Of a stretch of 64,000 bases of DNA, positions 24,434 to 32,972 are shown in pieces; positions within the stretch are counted from its first letter, which is position 1, and each line of letters begins with the position of its first letter. The stretch covers positions 3,038,001-3,102,000 of the forward strand of contig NZ_OCSR01000002.1 in the NCBI RefSeq assembly GCF_900230185.1, in the 5' to 3' direction. Both the position numbers and the translations under genes were made by a program. The notes below the pieces were generated by a model, which was not told the DNA's origin, did not search any database, and saw only the letters and a program-made list of their open reading frames with translations. This stretch comes from Burkholderia sp. OK233. GTDB taxonomy: Bacteria; Pseudomonadota; Gammaproteobacteria; Burkholderiales; Burkholderiaceae.

Positions 24434-26764
24434 TCAATAGGTATGGCCCAACTGGAAGTAAAAGTTATGGCGGCCGCCCGGTGCGAGCGCTACGCCCAGA
24501 TATATCGGTCCGAATGAACTGGTCATCGCGGTGAATACCGTCACGCTGCGCTTCAGCGGTCCGCTGCCGAACGTCGAATCGCGGGTCCAGACGTTGCCGG
24601 CTTCAATGCTCAGCCCCGCAAACAGGCCGCGAATCGGCAACGCATTGAACGTGGCAAGCTGATTCATGTAGGTGATCTGGCCGTACGCCATTGAGTTGCC
24701 GGACAGTTGGTCGGCGGCGTAGGCCGACAAATGCTGGAAACCGCCCAGCGTGAAGCCGAACGGATTCGTCAGATTGGTGCCGCCGAAGTCGTTACCCGCT
24801 TCGATGCTCGCGTTGATGCTGTGCCGTCCATAGCTCGCCGCGACCAGGCTTTTTCCGTACACCTCGGTGAAGCTATCGCTGCCCGCGAACAACGAACGTT
24901 CCACGCGTAGTTCGCCGAAGTAACCTTTGCGGGCAAACAGCGGATCGTCGAGCTGATCGATCACGAGACGTGCGCGCGCGCTAAGCTGCCGCCCATAGAT
25001 ATCAGGGAACAGCAGCGGCGAGTTAAACGCATCCTCGAGCGGCAAGTTGTATTGCGGCGACGCGTAACCATGCGCGTAGGCCACGCCGATACGGAAGTCG
25101 CCGAAACGGGCGAGCGGTACGCCGAAGTCGAGCCCGGCGCGCTCGGTTTGCAAGCTGTATTGCGTGATCTTGACGTTGCCGGAATCGTCGTAGAGGTTGG
25201 CGTAGCGACGCTGAAACTCGAGATAAGGCGCCACGTAATAGCCGAAAGAACTCGACAGTGGCTGCCGCAGCTCCGCATGCAGGTTGATCAGATCGCTGCC
25301 GACGGTCCCGTCCACTCGCCCTTCGAGCCCTGACGACGTGAGCCACGGCCGGCGATATCCGAGATGCAGCCGGAAGCCGCCTTCATCCGTCGAACTGCTC
25401 GACAAACCCAGCCCGAACAGCAGGAAATTCGGCCCCCACAGCTTCTGCTGCGCGGAGACAATGAGCGTGTGCGCGTCGCCGTCGTCGACGAGTTGCTGGC
25501 TCACGCTGTCGAAGTCGCCCGCGGTGGTGAGCGCCAGCAAGTCCTTATTGAGCGCGACCGGATCGTAGACATCGCCGGGTTTGACGTGCAATGCGGCGCG
25601 AATCCGTGCCTCGGGCACGACGCCTTGCGAGGCGATCTCGATCTGCGTGATCCGCACCGGATGCATCGCGGGCGTACCGTGCCGGGCGCGCCACGCGGCG
25701 TAGTCGGCGGGCGAAAGCGCCAGATGCTGAAGCTGCGGCATGGCCGCGCGCGTGGCAGCGGCGCCGGCGGCGATGGCCTGGCTCGCGTTGGCGAAATCGG
25801 TGAAGCTCAGCGAGCCGAGCGCCGGTTCGATCAGTACGTCACCGGCCTGCAACTGTTCACGTTGCCGCGCAACGTTCTGGTGAATCAGGATGCCGATCAT
25901 CTGCTGCATCACATCGGCGGGCGAAGCCAGCGCATCCAGTGGTCGCAGAGGCGAGCCGATATCGACCGCGATCACGACTTTCGCGCCCATGTCGCGCGCC
26001 GTTTCGATGGGCAGATTGCTGACGATGCCGCCGTCCACCAGCGTGCGCCCGTCGATATCGGCTGGCGCGAACAGGCCGGGCAATGCCATGCTGGCGCGAA
26101 TCGCCTGCGGCAGCGAACCGCGATCGAGCACCACCTTCTGGCCGGTGCGCAGATCGGTTGCGATCGCGCGATAGGGGATCGGCAGCCGGTCGAACGAAAC
26201 GTTGCCTGGAACCGCGGACGTCCAGTCCTGCAGCAGCGCTTGCAAACGATTACCCTGGACGAGCCCGACCGGCAACCGGAAGCCATTGGCGCCGTAGCCG
26301 AGTGAAAGGCTGTTCACATACAACCGCTCGTCTTCACGACGTGATTGCGGCAGATCGGCGCGCTCGGTGACGTCGAACGCGATGTCCGCGAGATTGATGC
26401 CCGCGAGACGGTTTTGCATGTCCTGCGCCGTCATACCGCTCGCGTACAGGCCACCGACCACGGAGCCCATGCTAGTGGCGGCGATGCAATCGACCGGGAT
26501 GCGGTTTTCCTCGAGCACCTTCAGTACGCCGAGGTGTGCATAGCCGCGCGCGCCGCCGCCCGACAGCACGAGACCGACCGAGGGGCGGCCGGCTGGCCCG
26601 GCTTCTGCGCTGCAAGCGGATTCGGCTGCGAGAGCGGGGCGTGCGAAAGTGGCGATCCCACACGCCAGCAGCACCACGGTGCAGCGTAAACGAAGAACGA
26701 TGGGCCGGCGACACATGTGCGCCGCCGTTTGTTGAAGTTGTTCGCTCGCCAACGCTCGACTCAT
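24434..26764 (-). CDS. Patatin-like phospholipase with C-terminal beta-barrel (type Vd autotransporter, PlpD-like)
   Basis: This 776-residue surface lipase has a signal segment ending near A-L-A at residue 46, then a patatin domain (about 62-270), a POTRA-like domain (about 370-445) and a 16-strand type barrel (about 450-776) ending in an aromatic residue. The oxyanion loop is G-G-G-A-R-G-Y near 69. The nucleophile is Ser98 in A-T-S-M-G, where the first Gly of G-x-S-x-G is Ala. The catalytic Asp is in V-D-G-G-I near 245. Type Vd proteins insert by the Bam complex and expose or release the lipase. It converges with the kinase gene, 24 bp away. Confidence 0.92.
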   Translation of the reverse strand: MSRALASEQLQQTAAHMCRRPIVLRLRCTVVLLACGIATFARPALAAESACSAEAGPAGRPSVGLVLSGGGARGYAHLGVLKVLEENRIPVDCIAATSMGSVVGGLYASGMTAQDMQNRLAGINLADIAFDVTERADLPQSRREDERLYVNSLSLGYGANGFRLPVGLVQGNRLQALLQDWTSAVPGNVSFDRLPIPYRAIATDLRTGQKVVLDRGSLPQAIRASMALPGLFAPADIDGRTLVDGGIVSNLPIETARDMGAKVVIAVDIGSPLRPLDALASPADVMQQMIGILIHQNVARQREQLQAGDVLIEPALGSLSFTDFANASQAIAAGAAATRAAMPQLQHLALSPADYAAWRARHGTPAMHPVRITQIEIASQGVVPEARIRAALHVKPGDVYDPVALNKDLLALTTAGDFDSVSQQLVDDGDAHTLIVSAQQKLWGPNFLLFGLGLSSSSTDEGGFRLHLGYRRPWLTSSGLEGRVDGTVGSDLINLHAELRQPLSSSFGYYVAPYLEFQRRYANLYDDSGNVKITQYSLQTERAGLDFGVPLARFGDFRIGVAYAHGYASPQYNLPLEDAFNSPLLFPDIYGRQLSARARLVIDQLDDPLFARKGYFGELRVERSLFAGSDSFTEVYGKSLVAASYGRHSINASIEAGNDFGGTNLTNPFGFTLGGFQHLSAYAADQLSGNSMAYGQITYMNQLATFNALPIRGLFAGLSIEAGNVWTRDSTFGSGPLKRSVTVFTAMTSSFGPIYLGVALAPGGRHNFYFQLGHTY

Positions 26765-26947
26765 CTGTTTTGATGCCGGAAGAAAACCGAGAGATTACAT
26801 GGTTTTGCCCCGGTAAAAACGGGTGATTGGGTGCAAACACGCGTTTGCGGAAAAGCGTAGCCCCGATGCTTTTTATCCTGCATCGCGGCGGAATACGTGT
26901 TACGGCCGTCAGCGTGGTCCCTGAAACACGTCCCGCGTTCTTCGCCG

Positions 26948-28414
26948 CTAGCCGCGCATCAAAGCTCGCACGGCCCTGGCCGCCATCGGATGCCCCAAAT
27001 CTGATGCAACGAAATGAGCCACTTTGCGCTCAGCGAGGTTGATCGTCACGTAGTCGTTCGGCGCTTTCGTGTTGAGGCCGTCGGACGCCGAGTGATACTC
27101 GATACGTAACTGCGTCGCGGTGACGACCACGCGCAGATAGCCGTAGTTGGTGTCGTCATAGTTTTCCAGCACGACCTGATCGGCGGTGGCCGACGCCGCC
27201 TGCATGATTTGCGGCGCGCGGATGGCGGGTGCACCTTGTGCGGCGAGCTTGACCAAACCGTGTCCGCCGTTGCCGCACACAAGGTAGGGAATCTGCGTGC
27301 CGTCCGCATTTCGCGTGCGCGTGAAGCGCTGATAATTGTGTGCATGGCCGGACAGAAACGCATGCGGCCATACACCATTGGCTTCGCAGACCTTGTCGAT
27401 CTGCGCCAGCATATCGACGCTCGATCCGTGTCCGCCCGCGCTGTACGGCGGATGATGATCCGCGATCAGCAGTGCGCCGGTGAACTGCTCGGCCTTGACG
27501 CGCTTGAGCGCGGCGTCGAGAAAATCGAGCTGAGTACTCCCGATCTTCGGGTCTGAAATCACACCGGGATCTTCGAGCGTGTTGCTGTAAATCACCAGCA
27601 CGCGTACGAACGGCGCCTCGAGCGTGAAAAAAACGCCCGGCTGGATTTGCGCGGTGCGCGACAAGCCGCCGGCTTCGGGCGTAACGGCGAACGTCTCGGC
27701 GCAGAAATTTCGCAGGAACGCAGTGAGACTCGCGGCGTGCGCTTCCGGCGAAACCATCCCGTCATGATTGCCGGCGCAGGCGAGGATCGGCGCCGGATAG
27801 TCTCGATACGGTTCGTAAAACTGATCGTAATAGTACTGGCTCTCGCCAAAGCTATAGACGACGTCGCCGAGCAACAAGGCGAACTGCGGCACCTCACTGG
27901 CGTTGGCTTCGTTGAAGTCGGCGGTCAATTTGTCGGCCACTTCGCTCTGGGTCGCCGGGCCCTTTGTATTGCCGCAATCTCCCAGCGCGTGAAACACCAG
28001 CTGTCCGGCAGCAGTGATTCTGTCGATGGCGGTTGCGTTGCCGCCCATGACCTCGGCCAACGTGAGCTGGGGCTCCACGCCGCCTCTCGGCGCGGGAAAC
28101 GGCAACGGAAACAGTTTGTGCTCGGCATTGAGCTTGTCGATTTCCTTATAGGCCGCATCGTCCGACGGATGAGGCACACGAAACACCGTGGGGTCCGCGG
28201 TCGGCTGAGGCTGCGCGAATACGGGCCGTTCCAGCATCCGCGGACGGCGTGCCGTTGCGTTGACGGTCGCGACGGGCTGCTTCGAGCCGCTTGCGAGCGT
28301 AGTGGCCTTTTTGCCGGATGCCGCTGCCTTGCTGGGCGACTTTCGTTTGCCTTCTGCTTTCGCCGTGCTTTCTTTTGCCTTTGCTGTGGATTTCGACTCG
28401 CGTTTTGCCGACAT
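26948..28414 (-). CDS. Metallophosphoesterase with a Lys/Ala-rich N-terminal tail
   Basis: This 488-residue calcineurin-like phosphoesterase has metal motifs G-D-C-G near residue 150, L-L-G-D-V-V near 185, G-N-H-D near 220, A-D-H-H near 320 and G-H-A-H near 355, in family order. The substrate is unknown; purple-acid-phosphatase-like enzymes have a similar layout. The first about 60 residues are rich in Lys, Ala and Ser (histone H1-like) and there is no signal peptide, so it appears cytoplasmic, perhaps bound to nucleic acid. The ATG at 28414 has AGAGG 6 bases upstream. It is divergent from the repeat protein at 28767. Confidence 0.87.
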   Translation of the reverse strand: MSAKRESKSTAKAKESTAKAEGKRKSPSKAAASGKKATTLASGSKQPVATVNATARRPRMLERPVFAQPQPTADPTVFRVPHPSDDAAYKEIDKLNAEHKLFPLPFPAPRGGVEPQLTLAEVMGGNATAIDRITAAGQLVFHALGDCGNTKGPATQSEVADKLTADFNEANASEVPQFALLLGDVVYSFGESQYYYDQFYEPYRDYPAPILACAGNHDGMVSPEAHAASLTAFLRNFCAETFAVTPEAGGLSRTAQIQPGVFFTLEAPFVRVLVIYSNTLEDPGVISDPKIGSTQLDFLDAALKRVKAEQFTGALLIADHHPPYSAGGHGSSVDMLAQIDKVCEANGVWPHAFLSGHAHNYQRFTRTRNADGTQIPYLVCGNGGHGLVKLAAQGAPAIRAPQIMQAASATADQVVLENYDDTNYGYLRVVVTATQLRIEYHSASDGLNTKAPNDYVTINLAERKVAHFVASDLGHPMAARAVRALMRG

Positions 28415-28766
28415 GAGCACCTCTGGAGGAAGAGTAAGCGGGGGATTCGCAAGCGGCTTTCGCCGTTGCGTTCATCGAACCCTACGACATGCGTATTTCG
28501 GAAAAGTGTCGCGGTGATGTCGAACCCGGCCTGCTGAAGCACCTGGCTCCACGCGCGGCTCGGGCGGAGTCTGCCCTGAAACAATTTATGTCGGCTTATG
28601 TCACGGCGCCTTCGAATCGCCCGGGAAGCCTTGCCCAGCGGGCCTCTTTCATGGTGAAACAGGGTGACATATCTTCGCTGCTGATTAAATCCAGGCGTCC
28701 TTCTATAGTCCGTTTGTCGCCACGCCGCAGTGCGCAAAAGTGGCCCGAAATCAAGAAGGACATACC
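28415..28766. promoter_or_regulatory. Divergent promoter region, phosphoesterase and repeat protein
   Basis: This 352-bp gap between divergent genes has no supported coding sequence. It contains AT-richer patches near 28650-28720 suitable for promoters. I see no clear palindrome. Confidence 0.45.
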
Positions 28767-29726
28767 GTGAAAAACTGTTCGTTCGTCGTCGCAGCCACCG
28801 CCGCTTCCCCTGCCTCCGTGACGCCCGCCGCATCCGTACGTGGCGCGCTGCGCAAGCTCGCGCTCACCGCAACCGTTACCGTGCTCGCGCTCAGCAGCGC
28901 TTCCGCGTTCGCCTGGTCGCAGCACGGCACCGCCTACACGTCGCGTGGCACCTATAACGGCGCGCGTTACGGCTCGTGTGGCGGCGGTAGCTGTTCGCAC
29001 GCTGGCGGCGTGGCCGGTCCCTACGGCGGCGTGGCGACCAACACCGGCACGGTGACCCGCAACGCGCCGGGCCAGTTCTCGAATTCGGGCACCGCGACCG
29101 GACGCTATGGCAACCAGGTCCAGCACGCCGGCGACACCAGCTGTGCGGGCGGCACGTGTGCCCACACCGGCACCCTCACCGGACCGGACGGGAAAACCAC
29201 CACGACCTCAGGCGATGTGACCAAAACCGCGCCTGGCCAGTATTCGTCGTCCGGGTCGGTCACGGGCTCGAACGGCAATACGGTCAACCACTCGGCATCG
29301 ACTAACTGCGCGGGCGCGTCGTGCTCACGTTCCGGCACGGTAACCGGGTCCGATGGCGGAACCGTCAATCATTCCGGCACGGCAACGCGTTTAGCACCGG
29401 GCGTCGTGACGACATCGACCAGCACGACGGGCACGCATGGCAACACCGTGACGACGAGCGGAACGGTCACGACTACCGGCGTCGTCACGACGGGCAGCAC
29501 GACGGTGGTGGTTGCAGCGAAGCCGGTTGTCGTCGTGCCACCTCCAGTCGTTGTTCCGCCGCCGGTTGTGTATGTGCCGCCTCCGGTTGTCTACGTTCCG
29601 CCGCCCCCGCCGCCTGCTGTGTATGTCGCGCCGCGTGTTGTCTATGTGGCTCCCGCGCCGCGCCCCGTCGTGTGGGTGCCGGGGCACTGGGTGGGGAATG
29701 TCTGGGTGCCGGCGCACTGGTCATGA
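28767..29726 (+). CDS. Secreted repeat protein with Cys-pair modules and Pro/Val-rich tail
   Basis: This 319-residue protein of unknown function starts at a GTG with AAGGA upstream. It has a long signal region ending near S-A-F-A (residue about 50). Three modules follow with an exact 165-bp (55-residue) period, counted from the first Cys of each pair (28977, 29142, 29307): G-S-C-G-G-G-S-C, T-S-C-A-G-G-T-C and T-N-C-A-G-A-S-C. Each is followed by a Gly/Thr/Ser/Asn-rich stretch. A fourth, Cys-less degenerate module precedes a tail of V-x-V-P-P-P repeats that ends in G-H-W and A-H-W. The modules may form a disulphide-stitched beta-solenoid and the tail may span or bind the cell wall; both are inferences. 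Confidence 0.75.
   Translation: MKNCSFVVAATAASPASVTPAASVRGALRKLALTATVTVLALSSASAFAWSQHGTAYTSRGTYNGARYGSCGGGSCSHAGGVAGPYGGVATNTGTVTRNAPGQFSNSGTATGRYGNQVQHAGDTSCAGGTCAHTGTLTGPDGKTTTTSGDVTKTAPGQYSSSGSVTGSNGNTVNHSASTNCAGASCSRSGTVTGSDGGTVNHSGTATRLAPGVVTTSTSTTGTHGNTVTTSGTVTTTGVVTTGSTTVVVAAKPVVVVPPPVVVPPPVVYVPPPVVYVPPPPPPAVYVAPRVVYVAPAPRPVVWVPGHWVGNVWVPAHWS
28971..29330 (+). repeat. 165-bp in-gene tandem repeat encoding Cys-pair modules
   Basis: The Cys codons at 28977, 29142 and 29307 are spaced exactly 165 bp apart, with matching surrounding residues (asparagine, glycine and threonine rich). DNA identity is only partial, so the repeats are old and held by protein selection. Confidence 0.7.
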
Positions 29727-30118
29727 GTGAAAACGTGCGAGTGAGAACCGGCGAGGAGGCCGGCCGGATCGGTCCGCAGTGGATGAGCGAGCAGGGAAGT
29801 GCTCAGGCGGTGCGGCCACGTTTCAACGCGATACGCACACGGACGCTATGCAAGGTAGGTGCGTTGGTCATGATGATCGTGGCAACAGGGGTAGCGATTG
29901 CAGTCGGTGAAGGCATCGCAAGCACCGAAACACCCGCTGTGCACCGGGCGATTGAACCTGAACAGGACTGTTCGGCGAAATACGCAGCGTTACTCGACCT
30001 CGCCGAATTGGCGAGACGTGATGGCAAATCGTCCGAGGTTGTGATGCGGGGACTGAGCGACCGCGGTGGCGCGATGGGCGACTGTTTGCCGACTGGCGGG
30101 AGCGCCGGGGCGAGGTAA
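29723..30118 (+). CDS. Small membrane-anchored protein of unknown function
   Basis: This 131-residue protein overlaps the preceding gene by 4 bases (ATGA), so the two are probably translated together. Residues about 45-65 form one transmembrane segment (V-G-A-L-V-M-M-I-V-A), with a basic cytoplasmic part before and a soluble periplasmic part after containing two Cys (D-C-S-A near 82 and D-C-L-P near 121) that could form a disulphide. It resembles no family I recognise. Coupling suggests a role with the repeat protein. Confidence 0.6.
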   Translation: MSENVRVRTGEEAGRIGPQWMSEQGSAQAVRPRFNAIRTRTLCKVGALVMMIVATGVAIAVGEGIASTETPAVHRAIEPEQDCSAKYAALLDLAELARRDGKSSEVVMRGLSDRGGAMGDCLPTGGSAGAR

Positions 30119-30202
30119 GACGCGCGAATGGCCGGAGCGGCCATCCGCGCTTGTCAAAAGCGGTCTTCCAGAGAGGGCGTGCTTTTAACCAATGGCCGGT
30201 CG

Positions 30203-30595
30203 CTACCGGCCCTGCTGCTGCAGATACTGTCTGACGTCGCTCATGGTCACACTTCCTTTGTGGCTCGTGTCGATCTGATCGAAGTGCTTGGCGACGTAGC
30301 CGAGCCCCGCCGTCTGAGCCTGCGTTTTCGTGACCGCGGCGCCATTGCTGAGAGCCGTGTTCGCCCCCAATCGCGCTTCAAGCCGCTGCTGGGCTTCCTG
30401 CTGCAGTGCCGTGCCGGTCGACGGCGTGACGGGAGCAGCACGGTTTTGAGGAAAGAACGGACCGTCGACTCCCCTGGCCCCGTTTGGCGGCGTCGCCGGC
30501 GCTACCGCTTGCGGCGGTAACGCATGCGCGCTGCCAATAAAGCAGCCGAGGGCGATCAACGGGGAGACACGCCGCAACATATCGAAAAGGGACAT
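30203..30595 (-). CDS. Exported EF-hand protein
   Basis: This protein of about 130 residues has a signal peptide ending near A-H-A before L-P-P. Its C-terminus carries one EF-hand-like calcium loop (D-T-S-H-K-G-S-V-T-M-S-D) preceded by a helix with H-F-D-Q-I. The middle is Pro/Ala/Gln rich. The start could also be an ATG 12 bases upstream. Small EF-hand proteins of this kind are common in Burkholderiaceae periplasm; function unknown. It converges with the gene at 29723 and follows the peptidase gene. Confidence 0.7.
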   Translation of the reverse strand: MSLFDMLRRVSPLIALGCFIGSAHALPPQAVAPATPPNGARGVDGPFFPQNRAAPVTPSTGTALQQEAQQRLEARLGANTALSNGAAVTKTQAQTAGLGYVAKHFDQIDTSHKGSVTMSDVRQYLQQQGR

Positions 30596-30656
30596 GATGA
30601 CTCGCATTGATTGAGTGAATAGAGTATCGCGAACGATGCGCATCGCGTCAGTTCAG

Positions 30657-32504
30657 TCAGGGGGCCGTGGCTTGCGCCGTGGCGGTAGCGGTCGGCTGAC
30701 TGGCGGGGCTCTCGTCGCGCCACGGCGGCGGCAGCGTCCAGAGGGCGAGCGCATCCGGAAGTGGCGTGCCGCGGTAGAACCGCACCAGATCCCGTTTCAT
30801 CAGCGGACGGGCGACGTCATCCAGATAGATCATGTGTCCGCCCTGGAAGAAGTTGACCTGCAAGTCAGGATTCAGACCGGGTACCGTCTGCAACCGCGCC
30901 AGTTGCTTTTCGGTATTGAAGAACGGTGTGGCCAGATCATGAAAGCCGTTTTCCGAGAGTACCTTGAGCTGCGGGTTGAGCGTCAGTGCGCCCAGCAGAT
31001 CCGGGATCGTGTCGGGTAAAGCCTTTCCGTCATGCGAGAAGTCCCACACATTGATGATGTTGTCGTTCAGCGGCAAATAGGTCGCGTTCGGCGCCGTGTA
31101 TCCCAGGTAGTCAGGCATCTGCGTTGCCAGAGCCGTGGTGAACGGCTGGGAGATCAGGATGTCGGACGGGTCCCCGTCGTTTTGCAGACGCGGATCCGAA
31201 TTCGGCAATGACACGCGTCCGTCGTACCGGCCGATCGTCGTGCCTGGTATGAGGCTCGTCGAGAACGGGTTGGCGCCGAAGTAGCCCTGCAGCGCCTGCA
31301 GGGTCAAACTGGATGGCAAGGTCCACGACTGAAGCGTTTTCGCATCGGGAAACACCGGCGTGCCCAGAGCGTCCGGTATGCCGAGCTGACTGAGCACCCA
31401 CGATTGCGAATACCGCCTGAACTTGTTGTATTCGGCCGTGACGAACAGGCTTGCCTGGTATGCGTACAGGTCCTGATTGAGCGGTGCTGGCGACACCTGG
31501 TTGTAGTAAGCCGCGACTGCCGCGTAGCCCGGGAAATAGCCGGCCAGCGTATCCGTATCCAATGCCAGCGCGCTCGTCGAGTTCGTGATGGCGACGGCCT
31601 CGATCGCATCCGCGAAATAGTTCAGGATTGCAGACTGAAGGACGATGCCGGTCAGATGCACGCCGGCCGATTCGAGCGCCAATGCGAGCATGTCGGTGCG
31701 CGGCGTGCCATACGACTCTCCGTACAGATAAATCGGCGAGCTGCTGCGACTGTTGACCGTCAGATAGCGCTGGATAAAGTCGCGCATGATGTTGACGTCC
31801 GCATCGGTCGTCCAGTATTTCTGGTTCGTATTCGGCAGAATCGCCTCGGAAAGACCTGTTCCGGGCGGGTCGATGAAGACCATGTCCGTGGTGTCGATCA
31901 GGCTCTCCTTATTGTCGACGAGCGGATAATTCGGCCAGTTGCCGAACACCGGGTCGGGCGTGGCGACCCGCGTCGGCGCGAACGACCCGAGCCGCAGCCA
32001 GATGGAAGAAGACCCCGGGCCGCCGTTGTAGACGAACGTGACAGGTCGCGGCGAGCCATTCGTACTCGGCACGGTGTACGCGACATAGGACATCGTGGCT
32101 TCGGGGTTGCCGCTCGAATCGGTGGCCGTCAAATGGCCGGTCGTAGTGGTGTAGCTGATCGGCGTTCTGCCTTGGGTCCACTGGTAGTGCATGACCGCAG
32201 CTTTCTCTGAGGCCTGAGCCGGTGCGAGGCCATCCGTGGCATTGCCCGAATAGGCGACCGGGTCGATATAGGTTTGGTTGGCCGTTGGCGCTTGCGACTG
32301 CGCGGCGGCCTGTGCGCTGAGCTGCTGATTCGCTGCAGTCTGCTGCATGCTTACAGCCGTGCCGGAGGACGAACCGCCGTCCCCTCCGCCGCATCCGCTG
32401 AGGAGCATGATCGCGACCGCTAACGTTCCCAGACTCGTTCCCAGGCCCGGCAGCCTGTTTTGGCGATGTTGGCTATTGCCGGAAAGACGCTCGTCTCGTT
32501 TCAT
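30657..32504 (-). CDS. Serine carboxypeptidase family S10, lipoprotein
   Basis: This 615-residue S10 peptidase removes C-terminal residues from peptides. It has a lipobox L-S-G-C (Cys38) followed by a Gly/Ser-rich linker, so it should be anchored to the outer membrane and face the periplasm or surface. The family segment N-G-G-P-G-S-S is near residue 165, the nucleophile Ser in G-E-S-Y-G near 265, and the catalytic His in Q-G-G-H-M near 575. AAGGA 8 bases upstream supports the ATG at 32504 over one 12 codons earlier. S10 enzymes work at acidic pH. Confidence 0.9.
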   Translation of the reverse strand: MKRDERLSGNSQHRQNRLPGLGTSLGTLAVAIMLLSGCGGGDGGSSSGTAVSMQQTAANQQLSAQAAAQSQAPTANQTYIDPVAYSGNATDGLAPAQASEKAAVMHYQWTQGRTPISYTTTTGHLTATDSSGNPEATMSYVAYTVPSTNGSPRPVTFVYNGGPGSSSIWLRLGSFAPTRVATPDPVFGNWPNYPLVDNKESLIDTTDMVFIDPPGTGLSEAILPNTNQKYWTTDADVNIMRDFIQRYLTVNSRSSSPIYLYGESYGTPRTDMLALALESAGVHLTGIVLQSAILNYFADAIEAVAITNSTSALALDTDTLAGYFPGYAAVAAYYNQVSPAPLNQDLYAYQASLFVTAEYNKFRRYSQSWVLSQLGIPDALGTPVFPDAKTLQSWTLPSSLTLQALQGYFGANPFSTSLIPGTTIGRYDGRVSLPNSDPRLQNDGDPSDILISQPFTTALATQMPDYLGYTAPNATYLPLNDNIINVWDFSHDGKALPDTIPDLLGALTLNPQLKVLSENGFHDLATPFFNTEKQLARLQTVPGLNPDLQVNFFQGGHMIYLDDVARPLMKRDLVRFYRGTPLPDALALWTLPPPWRDESPASQPTATATAQATAP

Positions 32505-32972
32505 CTCTATCCTTGGTGGTGGCTTCAGATACCGTTTCACAAAGGCCGCTAGCGCCGATGAAAATATATCGGAGTTCGAAATATTGGTGATGCAGCGTCG
32601 GCATGCAGCGGTGAGACCAACTTACTTCAAAGCGCATAGATTCAGATCTCTATGCAGTATGCGTAGAATAACTAAATATCTGGTTTGGATATTCCGGTTC
32701 TTTTCGGGGCATTTTTCCGCAATCGGATATTCGTATATTGGCGGCAGATGAAAAATAGGTGACGCCACCGGCGTTTGTCAAGGATGTACCGGATTTCCGT
32801 AATTGCAACTTCGGAAAATCGCGCCTGAATTCGCACAGGAGCCAGGCAGCACGGGCGTGGCGCCCGTGTGAGTTAATCAATTATTTATTACGAAATTAAA
32901 TGTGTTTGTTTGTTAATCGTAATAATTAAAATGTACTGATCATCCGTTCTGGCGCCAACTGCCGGCAGGTGG
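32505..32972. other. AT-rich intergenic region
   Basis: This 468-bp gap is clearly richer in A and T than its surroundings, most of all at 32880-32940. No convincing gene is present. It holds the promoter of the peptidase gene and possibly a terminator region for the kinase gene ending at 32973; I see no clean hairpin. Confidence 0.5.
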
